The notes beneath the pieces are model-generated. The model was not told the origin of the DNA, ran no database searches, and saw nothing but the letters and a program-made list of their open reading frames with translations. Of a DNA stretch of 64,000 bases, positions 48,801 to 60,933 are shown piece after piece; position 1 is the stretch's first letter, and the number at the start of each line of letters is the position of its first letter. Origin of the DNA: Chelydra serpentina (Eukaryota > Chordata > Testudines > Chelydridae). The position numbers were made by a program, and so were the translations under genes. Location of the stretch: contig JBAIAC010000001.1 in the NCBI GenBank assembly GCA_037349315.1, positions 1 to 64,000 of the forward strand, given 5' to 3'.

Positions 48801-51800
48801 ACCCCATCCCCACCCTCACCCTCACGCTCACCCCCACCCTCATCCACAACCCCCCCATCCCTGCCATCACCCTCACCCTCAGCCTAACCCCCACACTCAC
48901 CCTCACCGGCACCCCCACCTCTACCCCCACCCTCACCCTCACCCCCACCCCCACCCTCACCCCACCCCAACACCCACCCCAACACCCACCCTCACCCTCA
49001 CACTAACCCCCACCCCAACCCTCAATCTAACCCTCACCTTCACACTCACAGCCAACCTAACCCCCACCCTCACCGTAACCGCTACCCCCAAACCCACCCC
49101 CAGCTCACCCTCACCCTCATCCTCACCCCCACCCCCACCCTCACCCCAACCCCCACCTACACCCCCACCCTCACCCTCACCCTCACTCTAATTCGCTCCC
49201 CAACCCTCAATCTCACCCTCACCTTTAAGCTCACCACCATCCCGCGCCCACCCTCACCCTAACCCCCACCCCCACCGCCACCCTCACCATCACACTTACC
49301 CTCCCTTTCACCCTAACCCCCCACCCCCACCCCCACCCTCATTCTCTCCCTCACCTCCACTCCCAGCCCCACCCTCACCCTCACTCCCACCCCACCCCCA
49401 AGCCCACCCTCACCCTCAACCTCACCTGCACACCCACCCTCACTCACACACGGACCCCCACCCCCAATGCTACCCTCACCCCCACCCCCACCCTCACCCC
49501 ACCCCCACCCCCACCCTCACCCTCATCCTCACTCTAATTCCCTCCCCAACCCTCAATCTCACCCTCACCTTCACACTCACCACCACCCCCCGCCCACCCT
49601 CACCCTAACCCCAACCCCACCCCCACCCTTACCCTTACCCTCCCCTTCACCCTAAACCCCCACCCCCACCCTCACCCTCATTCTCACCCTCACCTCCACT
49701 CCCAGCCCCACTCTCACCCTCACTCCCACCCCACCCCCAGGCCCACCCTCACCCTCAACCTCACCTGCACACCCACCCTCACTCACACACGGACCCCCAC
49801 CCCCAACACTACCCTCACCCCACCCCCATCCTCACCCCACCCTCAGCTTCACCCCCACACCCACCCTCACCCTGATCCTCACCCTTACCCCCACCCCCAC
49901 ACCCACCCTCACCCTCACCCCAACCCCCCCCAACCTCACCCTCACTGTCACCCTCACCATCACCATCACCCGCACCCCCACCCTGACCCCCACCCTCAAC
50001 CCCACACTCACCCTCACCCTGACCTTCACCCCCACACACACCGCCACCCCCACCCCCATCCCCACCCTCACCCTCACCCCCACCCTCACCCTCACCCCAA
50101 CCATCACCCTCACCCTCAGCCTCACCCTAATCCCCACCCCCAGCCCCACCCCATCCTCACCCTACCCACACACCCACACCCACCCTCACCCTCAACCACA
50201 CCTGCACACCCACTCTCACTCACACCCCCACCCCCACCCCGACCCTCACCCCCATCCTCAACTCCACCTTCAGCCTCACCCCAGGGCCACCCTCACTCTC
50301 ACCCTCACCCCCACCCCACCCCCTCCCTTAGCCTCACCGTCACCCCCACCCCCACACTCACCCTGACCCTCACACTTATGCCCACCCCCACCCCCACCAA
50401 GACCCTCACCCTCACCCTCACCATCACCCAAACCCCACCCTCACCCTCATCCCCAACCCCCCCGCCTCACCCTCACCGTCACCCCCTGCCAATCTCACCA
50501 TCACCCCCACCCTCACCCTCACCCTAACCCCCACCCCCACCCTCACCCACACCCCCACCCTCACCCCCACCCCGACCCCCACTGACACCCTCACCCTCAC
50601 CCACACCCTAATCCCCACCTCCACCCCCACCCCACCCTCACCCTTCCCCTCCACACCCACACACACCCTCACCCTCATCCACACCCCCACTCCCACCCGC
50701 ACCCCCAACCCCCCCACCCTCACCCTCACGACCAAGCCCACCCCCACCCTCACCCCCACCCCCAACCTCACCCTCACAGACACCCTCACCCTCACCCCCA
50801 TGCCCACCCTCACGGTCACCCTAACCCTCACCCTCACCCCCATCCCCACCCTCACCCTCTTCCTCACCCTGACCCCAACCCCCACTCCCACCCTCACCCT
50901 CACCCTCACCCTCACCCAACCCCTCACCCCCACCCTCACCCCCATCCACACCCCCACCCTCACCCTCACAGACACCCTCACCCCCACCCGCAGCCTCAAC
51001 TGCACCCCAACCCCCTCCCTCACCCCACCCCCAGCCTCACCATCACCCCCACCCCCACCCCCACCCTCAGCCTAACCCCCACACTCACCCTCACCACCAC
51101 CCCCACCTCCACCCTCAGCCTCACCACGAGGCCCACCATCACCCTCAACCTCACCTGCACACACACACACACACCCCACCCTCACCCTCACCTCCACCTC
51201 TCCCCCACCCCCACCCTGATCCTCACCCTCACCCTCACCCACACCTTTATCCTCACACCCAACCCCCCCATACGCTCACCCTCAATGTCACCCCACCGCC
51301 ACCCTCCCCATCACCCCCTCCCCACCCTCACTCCCACCCTCACCCTCACCCTCATCCTCAACCCCAGCCTCACCCTCACGCACAACCTAACCCCCACCCC
51401 CACCCCACCCTCACCCTCACCCCCCCCACCCTCACCCCGACCCCCACCCCCACCGCCACCCTCACCGTCACCCTCACCCGCACCCTAATACCCACCCCCA
51501 ACATCAACCCACCCTCAGCCTTCCAAAACACCCACACCCACACCCACCCCACCCTCACCCTCACCCACACCACCACCCCCACTCTCCCCCTCACCCCAAA
51601 CCCCACCCTCACCATCACCCCCAAGCCCACCCCCACCCTCACCCCCACCCTCACCCTCACAGACATCCTCACCTCCATGCCCACCCTCACCCTCACTCTC
51701 AGCCTCACCCTATCGCTCACCCCCACCCTCACCCCCGCTCACACCCTCACCCTCACGCTAACCCTCACCCCCACACCCACACCCACCCTATCACTCACCC

Positions 51801-54564
51801 TCACCATCACCCGACCCTCACCCGTGCCCACAACCCCACCATCACTCGCACCCTCAACCTCAACCCCACCCTCACCCTCACGGACACCCCCACCCCCCCC
51901 TCACCCTCACCCCAATGCCCTCCGTCACCCCATCCCCACCCTCACGCTCACCCCCACCCTCATCCACAACCCCCCCAACCCCACCATCACCCTCACCCTC
52001 AGCCTAACCCCCACACTCACCCTCACCGCCACCCCCACCTCTACCCCCACCCTCACACTCACCCCCACCCCCACCCTAACCCCACCCCAACCCTCAATTT
52101 CACACTCACCCCCCATGCTCACCCTAACCGCTACCCCCAAACCCACCCCCACCTCACCCTCACCCTCATTCTCAGCCTCACCCTCACCCCCACCCTCACC
52201 CCCACCGCCATTCACACCCTCACCCTCACCCTCACCTGCACACCCACCCTCACTGACACCCGCACCCCCACCCCACGCTAACCCTCAGCCCACCCCCACT
52301 CTCAGCCTCACGCCCAGGCCACCCTCACCCTCACTATCACCCTCACCCCCACCCTCACCCCCACCCTCACCCTCAACCTAACCCCCACCCTCCACCTAAC
52401 ACCCACCCCCACCCTCACCCTCAGCCCACCCTCACCCTCACTCTCAACCCCACCCTCACACTCAAGCTAACCCCCATCGCCACCCCCACCCTCACCCTCA
52501 ACCTCACCTGCACACCCACCCTCACTGACACCCGCACCCCCACCCCACGCCCCACGCTCACCCTCAGCCCACCCCCACCCTCAGCCTCACGCCCAGACCA
52601 CCCTCACCCTCACTATCACCCTCACTCCCACCCCCACCCTCACCCTCACCGTCACCCCCATCGCCACCCTCACCATAACCCTCACCCCACCCTCACCCTC
52701 ACTCTCAACCCCACCCTCACCCTCAAGCTAACCCCCATGGCCACCCCCACCCTCACCCTCAACCTCACCTGCACACCCACCCTCACTGACACCCGCACCC
52801 CCACCCCATGCCCCACACTCACCCTCAGCCTCACCCCCACCCCTCACCCTCACCCCACCCCCACCCTCACCCCAACTCCCACCTCCACCCCCACCGTCAC
52901 CCTCACCCTAACTCCCTCCCCAACCCTCAATCTCACCCTCACCTTCACGCTCACCACCACCCCCCGCCCACTCTCACCCTAACCCCTACCCCCAACCCCA
53001 CCCCCGCCATGACCCTTACCCTCCCCTTCACCCTAACCCTCCACCCCCACTCTCACCCTCATTCTCACCCTCACCTCCACTCCCAGCCCCACCCTCACCC
53101 TCACTCCCATCCCACCCCTAGGCCCACCCTCACCCTCAACCTCACCTGCACACCCACCCTCACTCACACCCGGACCCCAACCCCAACCCTACCCCCACCC
53201 TCATCCCCACCCTCAGCTTCACCCCCAAGCTCACCCTCACCCCCACCCCCACCCCCACCCTCACGCTGATCCTCACCCTTATGCCCACCCCACCCCCACC
53301 CTGACCCTCACCCATACCCCCACCCTCACCCCAACCCACCCCACCCTCACCCTCACCCCCACCGCCACCCTCACCATCACCCGCACCCCCACCCTGACCC
53401 CCACCCTCAACCCCACACTCACCCTCACCCTGACCCTCACCCACACACCCACCGCCACCCCCACCCTCACCCTCAGCCTCACCCTAATCCCCACCCCAAC
53501 CCCACCCTCACCCTACCCACACACCCACACCCACCCTCACCCTCAACTGCACACCCACCCTCACTCACACCCACACCCCCACCCCCACCTTCACCCTCAC
53601 CCCCACCCCCACCCTCAACCCCACCCTCAGCCTCACCCCAGGCCCACCCTCACTCTCACCCTCACCCCCAACCCACCCCCTCCCTCAGCCTCACCATCAC
53701 CCCCACCCCCACACTCACCCTGACCCTCACACTTACCCCCACCCCCACCCCCACCAAGACCCTCACCCAAACCCCACCCTCACCCTCACCCCCAACCCCC
53801 CCGCCTCACCCTCACTGTCACCCCCCAGCCACTCTCACCATCACCCCCACCCTCACCCCACCCTCTCCCTCACCCTGACCCTCAACCCCACCCTCACCCT
53901 CACCCTCAACCTAACCCCCACCCTCACCCTCACCCCGACCCCCACCGCCACCCTCACCCTCACGCTCACCCACACCCTAATCCCCACCTCCACCCCCCCC
54001 ACCCTCACCCTTCCCCCCCACACCCACACACACCGTCACCCTCACCCACTCACCCGCACCCCCAACCCCCCCACCCTCACCCTCTCCCCCATCCCCACCC
54101 TCACCCTCTTCCTCACCCTGACCCCAACCCCCACTCCCACCCTCACCCTCACAGACACCCTCACCCCCACCCTCATCCTCACGCTCACCCCCACCCCAAT
54201 CCCCATCTCCACCCCCCAACCTCACCCTCACCCCACCCCCACCCTCACAGACACCCTCACCCTCACAGACACCCTCACCCTAACCCCCACCCTCACCCTC
54301 ACCCCCACTCACACCGTCACCCGCCCCCCCACTGCCACCCCCACTCCCTCCCTCACCCTCGCCCCCACCCCCACCCTAACCCCCAACCTCACCCTCACCA
54401 TCGCCCTCACCCTCACCCCTACCCCCACCCTCACCCTCACCCCCACCCTCACACTCAGCCTCACCCCCCAACCCCACCCCCAATTTCACCCTTACCCTAA
54501 AGCCCACCCTCACCCTGAGGACCACCCTCACCCTCACCCCCTATGTCACCCTCACCCTCTCCCT
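45873..54564 (-). repeat. CCCTCA hexamer array with a ~3.07-kb internal duplication
   Basis: This is C-rich hexamer on +. A block with TATCCTCACACCCAACCC occurs at 48179 and 51248, and a downstream mark GTGCCCACAACC at 48733 and 51824, indicating a duplication of about 3.07-3.09 kb. A shorter block (CACTCACACACGG) repeats at 49441 and 49780. Sequence near 47.6-48.2 kb resembles 1.5-2.0 kb at the start of the window. The array ends at the third copy of the conserved satellite junction. No gene is seen. Confidence 0.92.
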
Positions 54565-57070
54565 CACGAAGCGATTTGTAAAAAAAGCCCAGCAGCACAT
54601 CTAACTGGCGTTTGATAGAGTAGTCTAGGAGAAATTTGGATCTTGCAGTGAACAGTGAAATGTTCGTAGTTCGGTATTCTCACGAACAGAACTGTAACAA
54701 AAGCGCTGTAGTACATCTAAATAGCTTTTTGAGGAATATTCCAGGAGAAATTTGAAACTCGTAGTGAACAGGATTGAAATGCTCATTGTGAGGAATTGTC
54801 AATAACCGATCGCTACCAAAAACGCAGTAATAAATCTAATTTGCTTGAGGAGAAAGAGTCCATGAGAAATTTGGCACTAGCTTTTAACAGCATTGAAATG
54901 CTCATTGTAAGGAATTTTTACGAATCTATCTGTACGAAGAGCCCAGAAGTTCATCCTAATGATTTTTGGAAGATGATTTCCAGATAAATTTGGCAGTAAC
55001 AATGAACAGGATTGAATTGTTCATTGGGGGGTATGCTCACTAACGGATCTGTACCAAAATCGCAGCAGTACATTTAAATAGCTTTTGGGGGAGGATTCCA
55101 GGAGATAGTTGGCACTAGCTGGGAACAGGATTGAAATGCTCATTGTAAGGAATTTTTACTAATCCATCACTGCCGGAAGCCCAGCTGTGCAGCATAATGG
55201 ATTTTCGAATAGGATTTCAGGAGAAATACGGCTGTAGTAGTGAACAGGCTTTGATTGTTCATTGTGAGGTATTCTCACAACGGATCTGTACGAAAAGTAA
55301 ACCAGTGCAGCATAATGGCATTTGGAGGAGGATTCCAGGTGAAATAAGTCTTTATCAGTGAACAGAATTGAAATGCTCATTGTAAGGAATTTTTACGAAT
55401 CTATCTGTACGAAGAGCCCAGAAGTTCATCCTAATGATTTTTGGAAGATGATTTCCAGATAAATTTGGCAGTAACAATGAACAGGATTGAATTGTTCATT
55501 GGGGGGTATGCTCACTAACGGATCTGTACCAAAATCGCAGCAGTACATTTAAATAGCTTTTGGGGGAGGATTCCAGGAGATAGTTGGCACTAGCTGGGAA
55601 CAGGATTGAAATGCTCATTGTAAGGAATTTTTACTAATCCATCACTGCCGGAAGCCCAGCTGTGCAGCATAATGGATTTTCGAATAGGATTTCAGGAGAA
55701 ATACGGCTGTAGTAGTGAACAGGCTTTGATTGTTCATTGTGAGGTATTCTCACAACGGATCTGTACGAAAAGTAAACCAGTGCAGCATAATGGCATTTGG
55801 AGGAGGATTCCAGGTGAAATAAGTCTTTATCAGTGAACAGAATTGAAATGCTCATTGTGAGGAATTTTCACTAACCGATGTGTACAAAAACCGCAGCTGC
55901 ACATCTAAATGGCGTTTGAAAGAGGATTTCAGGATTAATTTGGAACTGGCAGTGAACAGGTTTGAATAGATCGTAGTGAGGTATTCTCACGAACGGATCT
56001 GTACCAAAAGCCCAGCTGAGCAGCATAATGGCTAGTGAAGGAGGATTACATGAATAATTTGGAACTCGTTGAACAGGACTGAAATGCTCATTCTGAGATA
56101 TTCTCACGAACGGAACTGTACCAAAAGCGCAGCATTACATCTAAGCTTTTGGAGGAGGATACTAGGAGAAATTTCGCACTAGCTGTGAACAGGATTTAAA
56201 AGTTCATTGTAAGGAATTTTCACTAACCGATCTCTATCAAAAGCCAGCATTACATCGAAATGACTTTTGGAACAGAATGCCAGAAGAAATTTGGAACTTG
56301 AAGTGAATAGGATTTAATTGTTCATTGTGAGGTATTCTCAAAAACGGATTTGTACCAAAAGCGCAGCAGTACATCTAAATAGCTTTTGGAGGAGCATTCC
56401 AGTAGAAATTTGGCACTATCAGAGACAGGATTTAAATGCTCATTTTAAGTATTTTTGACAAACAGATCTTTACCAAAAACCCAGCAATGCATCATCATGA
56501 CTTTTGGAAAATGATTCCAGGAGAAAATTGTCAGTAGCAGTGAACAGGATTGAATTGTTCATTGGGAGATATTCTCACGAACGGATCTTTACCAAAAGCG
56601 AACCAGTGCTGCATAATGGCATTTGGAGGAGGATTCCAGGGGAAATTTGGCTGTTGCAGTTAACAGAATTGTAATGCTCATTTTGAGGAATTTTCATGAA
56701 CCGATGTGTACAAAAAGCGCAGTAGCACATCCAACTGTCGTTTGAAAGAGGATTCCAGGAGAAATTTGGAACTTGTAGTGAACAGGATTGAATTGATAGT
56801 AGTCAGGTATTATCACGAACGGATCTGTTCCAAAATCGTAGCAGTACATTTAAATAGCTTATGGAGGAGGATTCCAGGAGAGATTTGGCAGTAGCAGTGA
56901 ACAGGATTGAAATGTTCATTGTGAGGTATTCTCACGAACGGATCTGTACCAAAAGCCTACCAGTGCATCATAATGGCTTGTGGAGGAGGATGCCATGAAT
57001 AATTTGGAGCTGGTTGAACATGATTGAAATGCTCATTGTGAGGCATTTTCATAAATCGATCTCTACCAAA
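54565..57070 (+). repeat. ~119-bp satellite with an apparently exact 475-bp duplication
   Basis: + monomers follow the conserved junction (third copy). Within them, 54901-55375 is repeated at 55376-55850; I found no difference on reading. The unit is close to four monomers. Types with GCATCATAATGG and TACATTTAAATAGC alternate irregularly. The segment ends at an orientation switch near 57070 that resembles the one near 7258. Confidence 0.9.
54901..55850 (+). repeat. Tandem duplication, 475-bp unit, two copies
   Basis: The first copy is 54901-55375 and the second 55376-55850. All lines I compared match, in contrast to the heavy divergence between neighbouring monomers, so the event is recent. 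475 bp is almost exactly four 119-bp monomers, as expected from unequal crossing-over in register. Confidence 0.88.
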
Positions 57071-57537
57071 AGGATCATTTCTCTTAATTGCTCCTGCCAA
57101 ATTTCTCCTGGAATCCTCCTCACTAAATCATTATGATGCACATCTGGTCATTTTGTAGAGATCGGTTTGTGAAAAGTCTCACAATGAGCCATTTACTCCT
57201 GTTCAGTACCATTGTCAAATTTCCCCTGGACGCTTCCTCCCTAAAACAATAGGATGCACTGCTTGTCAGTTGGAGGCTATCGGTTTGTGTACATTTCCAA
57301 AACGTGCAATTCATTCCAGTTCAGCGCCAGAGCTGAATTTCTACTGGAATCTTGCTCCCTTAGCCATTGTAATGCACCGGTGGTGATTATGTAGAGGTGG
57401 TGATTTCCCGGTTTGGGAAAGTTTCTCATTAAAAGCAATCCATTTCTGTTCATTGCTATTTCTCCTGGACTCTTCCTTCCAAAGCACATTATGATGCACT
57501 ACTATTTGGTAGGGATCGATTGGTGGAAAATTCTCAC
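57071..57537 (-). repeat. ~119-bp satellite, inverted
   Basis: These are reverse-orientation monomers with the same order as 7259-7720 and 4157-4480, so it is another partial copy of that higher-order unit. It stops abruptly at TTCTCACA against GC-rich sequence. Confidence 0.85.
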
Positions 57538-57810
57538 AGCTGACGTGCGGCAAGCCTGCGAGCTAGGAAAAGCGGCTAGGCGGGGGCGGGGGGCGCCTCG
57601 GGAGGCGAAACACGGAAGCAGAAGTTAGCTGGGCACGGGGGGGGGGGGCTGGTGGGGCACGCTGCCTGTGGGCACGCTGCATTTCCTCTCCCCCCTCCCT
57701 CCCAGCTTGCAAGCCTGTAGGGGTGTGGAGGCGAAATGCAGCATGCCAGGGGAAGGAGGCAAGGGCGGGTATTTGGGGAAGGAGTGGAATGGGGTGGGGC
57801 CGGGGGCCGT
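57538..57810. other. GC- and CpG-rich insert of unknown origin
   Basis: About 270 bp is unlike the surrounding AT-rich satellite. It contains TGACGTG, a GC-box-like GCGGGGGCGGGG, a hairpin CGCCTC/GAGGCG with a 2-nt loop (57594-57607), a direct repeat of GGGCACGCTGC, and an inverted repeat GGCACGCTGCATTTC / GAAATGCAGCATGCC (57671-57685 and 57733-57747). Satellite does not resume at the base where it stopped; part of a monomer is missing. No ORF of note. I do not recognise it; it may be a fragment of a CpG-rich promoter or of another repeat. Confidence 0.6.
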
Positions 57811-58566
57811 AGAGATCGCTCCGTGAAAATATCTCACAATCAGCTATTCATTACCGTTCATTGCTACTACCATATTTCTCCTGCAGTCGTCCTCCCTAAG
57901 CTATTATGATGCACTACTGGTTAGTTGAAGGAGATATGTTCACCTAATGCCTCACAATGAACCATTCGATCCTATTCACTGCTAGTGCCAAATTTCCCCT
58001 GCAATTGTCCTCCAAAAGCAATTATGATGCACTGCTTGTCATTTGGTAGCGATTGGTTTTCTTGAAAGTGTCTCACAATGAGCAATTCATTCCTGTTCAG
58101 TGTAGGTGCAGAAATCCTCCTTGAATCGTCCTCACTAAGCCATTATGATGCACTGCTGCTCATTTGGTCGCGATCGGTTCGTGGAAAATTCTCACAATGC
58201 GTAATTCAATCCTCTTCCCTGCTACTCCATAATTTCTGCAGGAATCGTCCTCCCTCAGACATTATGATGCACTGCTGGTCATTTGGTACAGATTGGTTAG
58301 ACAATTCCTCACAATAAGCAATTCATTTCTATTCCTTACTAGTGACAAATTTCTCCTGGAATCGTCCTCCCTAAGCCATTATGATGAACTGCTGGTCATT
58401 TGGTAGAGATCGGTTAGTGAAAATTCCTCACAATAAGCAATTCATTCCTGTGCAGTGCAGGTGCCAAATTTCTCTTGGACTTTATCTCCCTAAGCTGTTA
58501 TCATGCAATGCTGGTCACTGGTAGCGATCGGTTAGTGAAAATCCTCTCAATAACAAATTCATTCCT
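57811..58566 (-). repeat. ~119-bp satellite, inverted
   Basis: Reverse-orientation monomers, many with GCACTGCTGGTCATTTGGTA and GCGATCGGTT, run up to the target duplication of the fold-back element. The monomers here are a somewhat different subfamily from those at 7259-8425. No gene is seen. Confidence 0.88.
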
Positions 58567-59032
58567 CAAGTATCAGAGGGGTAGCCGTGTTAGCCAGGAG
58601 CTGTAGAAGCGACAAAGGGTCCTGTGGCACCTTATAGACTAACAGAGGTATTGAAGCATAAGCTTTCGTGGGTGAATACCCACTTATCGGATGCAAGCAG
58701 TTTTAAATAATAGAAATATTGTTATTAGCTGGGTGAAACCTTTTTATGGGTTGAGTTAAAATCCCAGTGAGATTGGCAGATGTGAACTTGCCCTTCTGTT
58801 AACATAATTGTAAGTGTAAGCCTCACCAAGACAAAAGGGGTGTGTGTGTGTGTGTATGTGTGAAGCTACCCAGGAGTTTTTGTTGTGTGTTGTTTTGGAT
58901 TGTGTGTCTGTAAGGGAGAGAGTTTATTTAAAACTGCTTGCATCCAAAAGAGTGGGTATTCACCCACGAAAGCTTATGCTTCAATACCTCTGTTAGTCTA
59001 TAAAGTGCCACAGGACCCTTTGTCGCTTCTAC
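58567..59032. mobile_element. Fold-back repeat with hammerhead-like arms, possibly Penelope-like
   Basis: Two arms of about 108 bp (58602-58710 and 58925-59032) are nearly exact reverse complements around a 214-bp centre that contains a short GT repeat. A 14-bp near-perfect target duplication (one mismatch) flanks it at 58553-58566 and 59031-59044. Each arm contains the GTGGGTATTCACCCAC stem followed by GAAAGCTTATGC, but the CUGANGA core is mutated in both. Long, variable target duplications and inverted terminal repeats are known in Penelope-like retroelements, which also carry hammerhead motifs; a non-autonomous DNA transposon is the alternative. No coding sequence. Confidence 0.6.
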
Positions 59033-60751
59033 AAATTGATTCCTGTTCAGTGCCAAGGCCAGATGGCTCCTGGACCCTTCCTATCTAAGACATTAAGATG
59101 CACTACTGGTCATTTAGAGGAGATCGGTTGGTGAAAAAATCTCACAGTGAGCAATTCATTCCTTTTCAATGCCAAATTACTCCTGTAATCATCCTCACTA
59201 AGCCATTATGATGCAGAGATGTTCATTTGGTAGCGATCGGTTCATAAAAATCCTCACAACGAGCAATTCATTCCTGTTCAGTGCCAGTGCCAAAGATCTC
59301 CTGGTGTTGATTTGGTAGGGATCGGTTCCTGAAAATTCCTCACAATGAGACAATTTGATCCTGTTCACTACTAGTGCCATTTTTCTCCCAATATCTTTCT
59401 CACTAAGCCATTCTGATGCACTGCTGGTCATTTGGTAGAAATCGGTTCATCAAAATTTGTCACAACGAGCAATTCATCCTGATCAGTGCCAGTGCCAAAT
59501 AGCTGCTGGAAACGTCCTTCAAAAGCAATTATGGTGCACTGCTTGTCCTTTGGTTGATTTCGGTTCGTGAAAATACCTCATAATGAGCAATTCATTCCTG
59601 TTCAGTGCCAATGCTGACTTTCTCCTGGACTCCTGCTCCCTAAGCCATTATGAAGCACTGCTTGTCATTTCGTAGCGATCGGTTCATGAAAATTTCACAC
59701 AATGAGCAATTAATTTTTGTTCATTGCTACTCCCAAATTTCCCCTGGAATCTTCCTCCCTAAGCTGTTATGTTGCAATGCTAGTCATTTCGTAGCTTCGT
59801 GAAAATTTCTCACAACTAGCAATTCATTTCCCTTGCCAAATTTCTCTTGGAGTCTTTCTCCCTAAGCCATAATGATGCAATGCTGGTCATTTGGTAGTAA
59901 TCGGTTTGTGGAACTTTCACACAATGACCAATACCTTTCTGTTCAGTGCTAGTGCCAATGTTGTCCTGGAATCGTCCTCCCTAAGCCATTATGATGCACT
60001 ACTGGTCATTTGGAGCAGATCGGTTGGTGAAAATTTCCACAATGAGGAATTTATTCCTGTTCAGTGTCTCAGCCGAATTCCTCCTGGAATTTCTGCAGCA
60101 GTCCTCCCCTCTAAGCCATCATTACATATTTGGTAGGTCATTTGGTAGCGATCGGTTAGTGGAAAGTCCTCACAAAGAGCAACGCATTCCTGTTCAGTGC
60201 CCCTGCAGAATTTCTCGTGGAATCCTCCTAGCTAAGCTTTTATGATGCAGTGCTGGTCATTTGGTAGCGATCAGTTGGTGAAAATTCCTCACAATGAGAA
60301 ATTCATTCCTGTTCAGTGCTAGTGCCGACGCTCTCCTGCAATCGTCCTCCCTCAGCCACTATGATGCACTGCTTGTCATTTGGTAGCGATCGGTTCGTGA
60401 ACATTCCTCACAATGAGCAATTCATCCTGATCAGTGACAGTGGCAAATATCTCCTGGACTCTTGCTGCCTAAGCCTTTATGATGCACTGCTGTCATTTGG
60501 TAGCGATCGGTTAGTGAAAATTCCTCAGATCAGCCATTTGATCCTGTTCACACCTTGTGCCATTTTTCTCCTCGAATTGTCCTCCAAAAGCAATTATGAG
60601 GCACTGCTGGTCATAATGAGCATATGATTTCTTTTTGTGCTGACATCGTCCTCCCTATGCCGACATTGTGAACTGCTGGTCATTGGTAGAAAAGTCCTCA
60701 CAGTGCAGCATTACATCCTGTTCACTGCTAGTGCCAACTTTCTCCTGGAAT
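59033..60751 (-). repeat. ~119-bp satellite, inverted
   Basis: About fourteen reverse-orientation monomers lie between the fold-back element and the SINE. The landmark GGTAGCGATCGGTT is common here. The last 8 bp (CCTGGAAT) are the left target duplication of the SINE. No gene is seen. Confidence 0.9.
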
Positions 60752-60933
60752 CATAGAATCATAGAATCTCAGGGTTGGAAGGGACCTTAGGAGGTCATCT
60801 AATCCAACCCCCTGCTCAAAGCAGGACCAATTCCCAATTTTTGCCCCAGATCCCTAAATGGCCCCCTCAAGGATTGAACTCACAACCCTGGGTTTAGCAG
60901 GCCAATGCTCAAACCACTGAGCTATCCCTCCCC
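60752..60933 (-). mobile_element. tRNA-derived SINE with CR1-like tail (tortoise Pol III/SINE type)
   Basis: On the minus strand a tRNA-like head carries an A box TAGCTCAGTGG (60924-60914) and a B box GAGTTCAATCC (60881-60871), followed by a non-tRNA body and a CR1-type 3' tail ending in ATTCTATG octamers. It is about 182 bp, full length at both ends. Target duplication CCTGGAAT lies at 60744-60751 and 60934-60941. This SINE family is typical of cryptodiran turtles and its tail matches the LINE that mobilises it. The A and B boxes look intact. Confidence 0.93.

Noticed and set aside
54901..55850. CRISPR-like regular repeats
   Set aside because: Repeats are contiguous satellite monomers without unique spacers, in a vertebrate genome.
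57000..57070. CENP-B box in the satellite (TTCGTGAAAATTCC / TTCGTGAGAATACC on the reverse strand)
   Set aside because: The TTCGNNNNA half fits but the essential CGGG half is absent in the copies I read.
58837..58862. GT microsatellite as a separate feature
   Set aside because: Very short and part of the centre of the fold-back element.
60871..60933. A functional tRNA gene
   Set aside because: The A and B boxes belong to the head of a SINE with a CR1-type tail and target duplication, not to a standalone tRNA.
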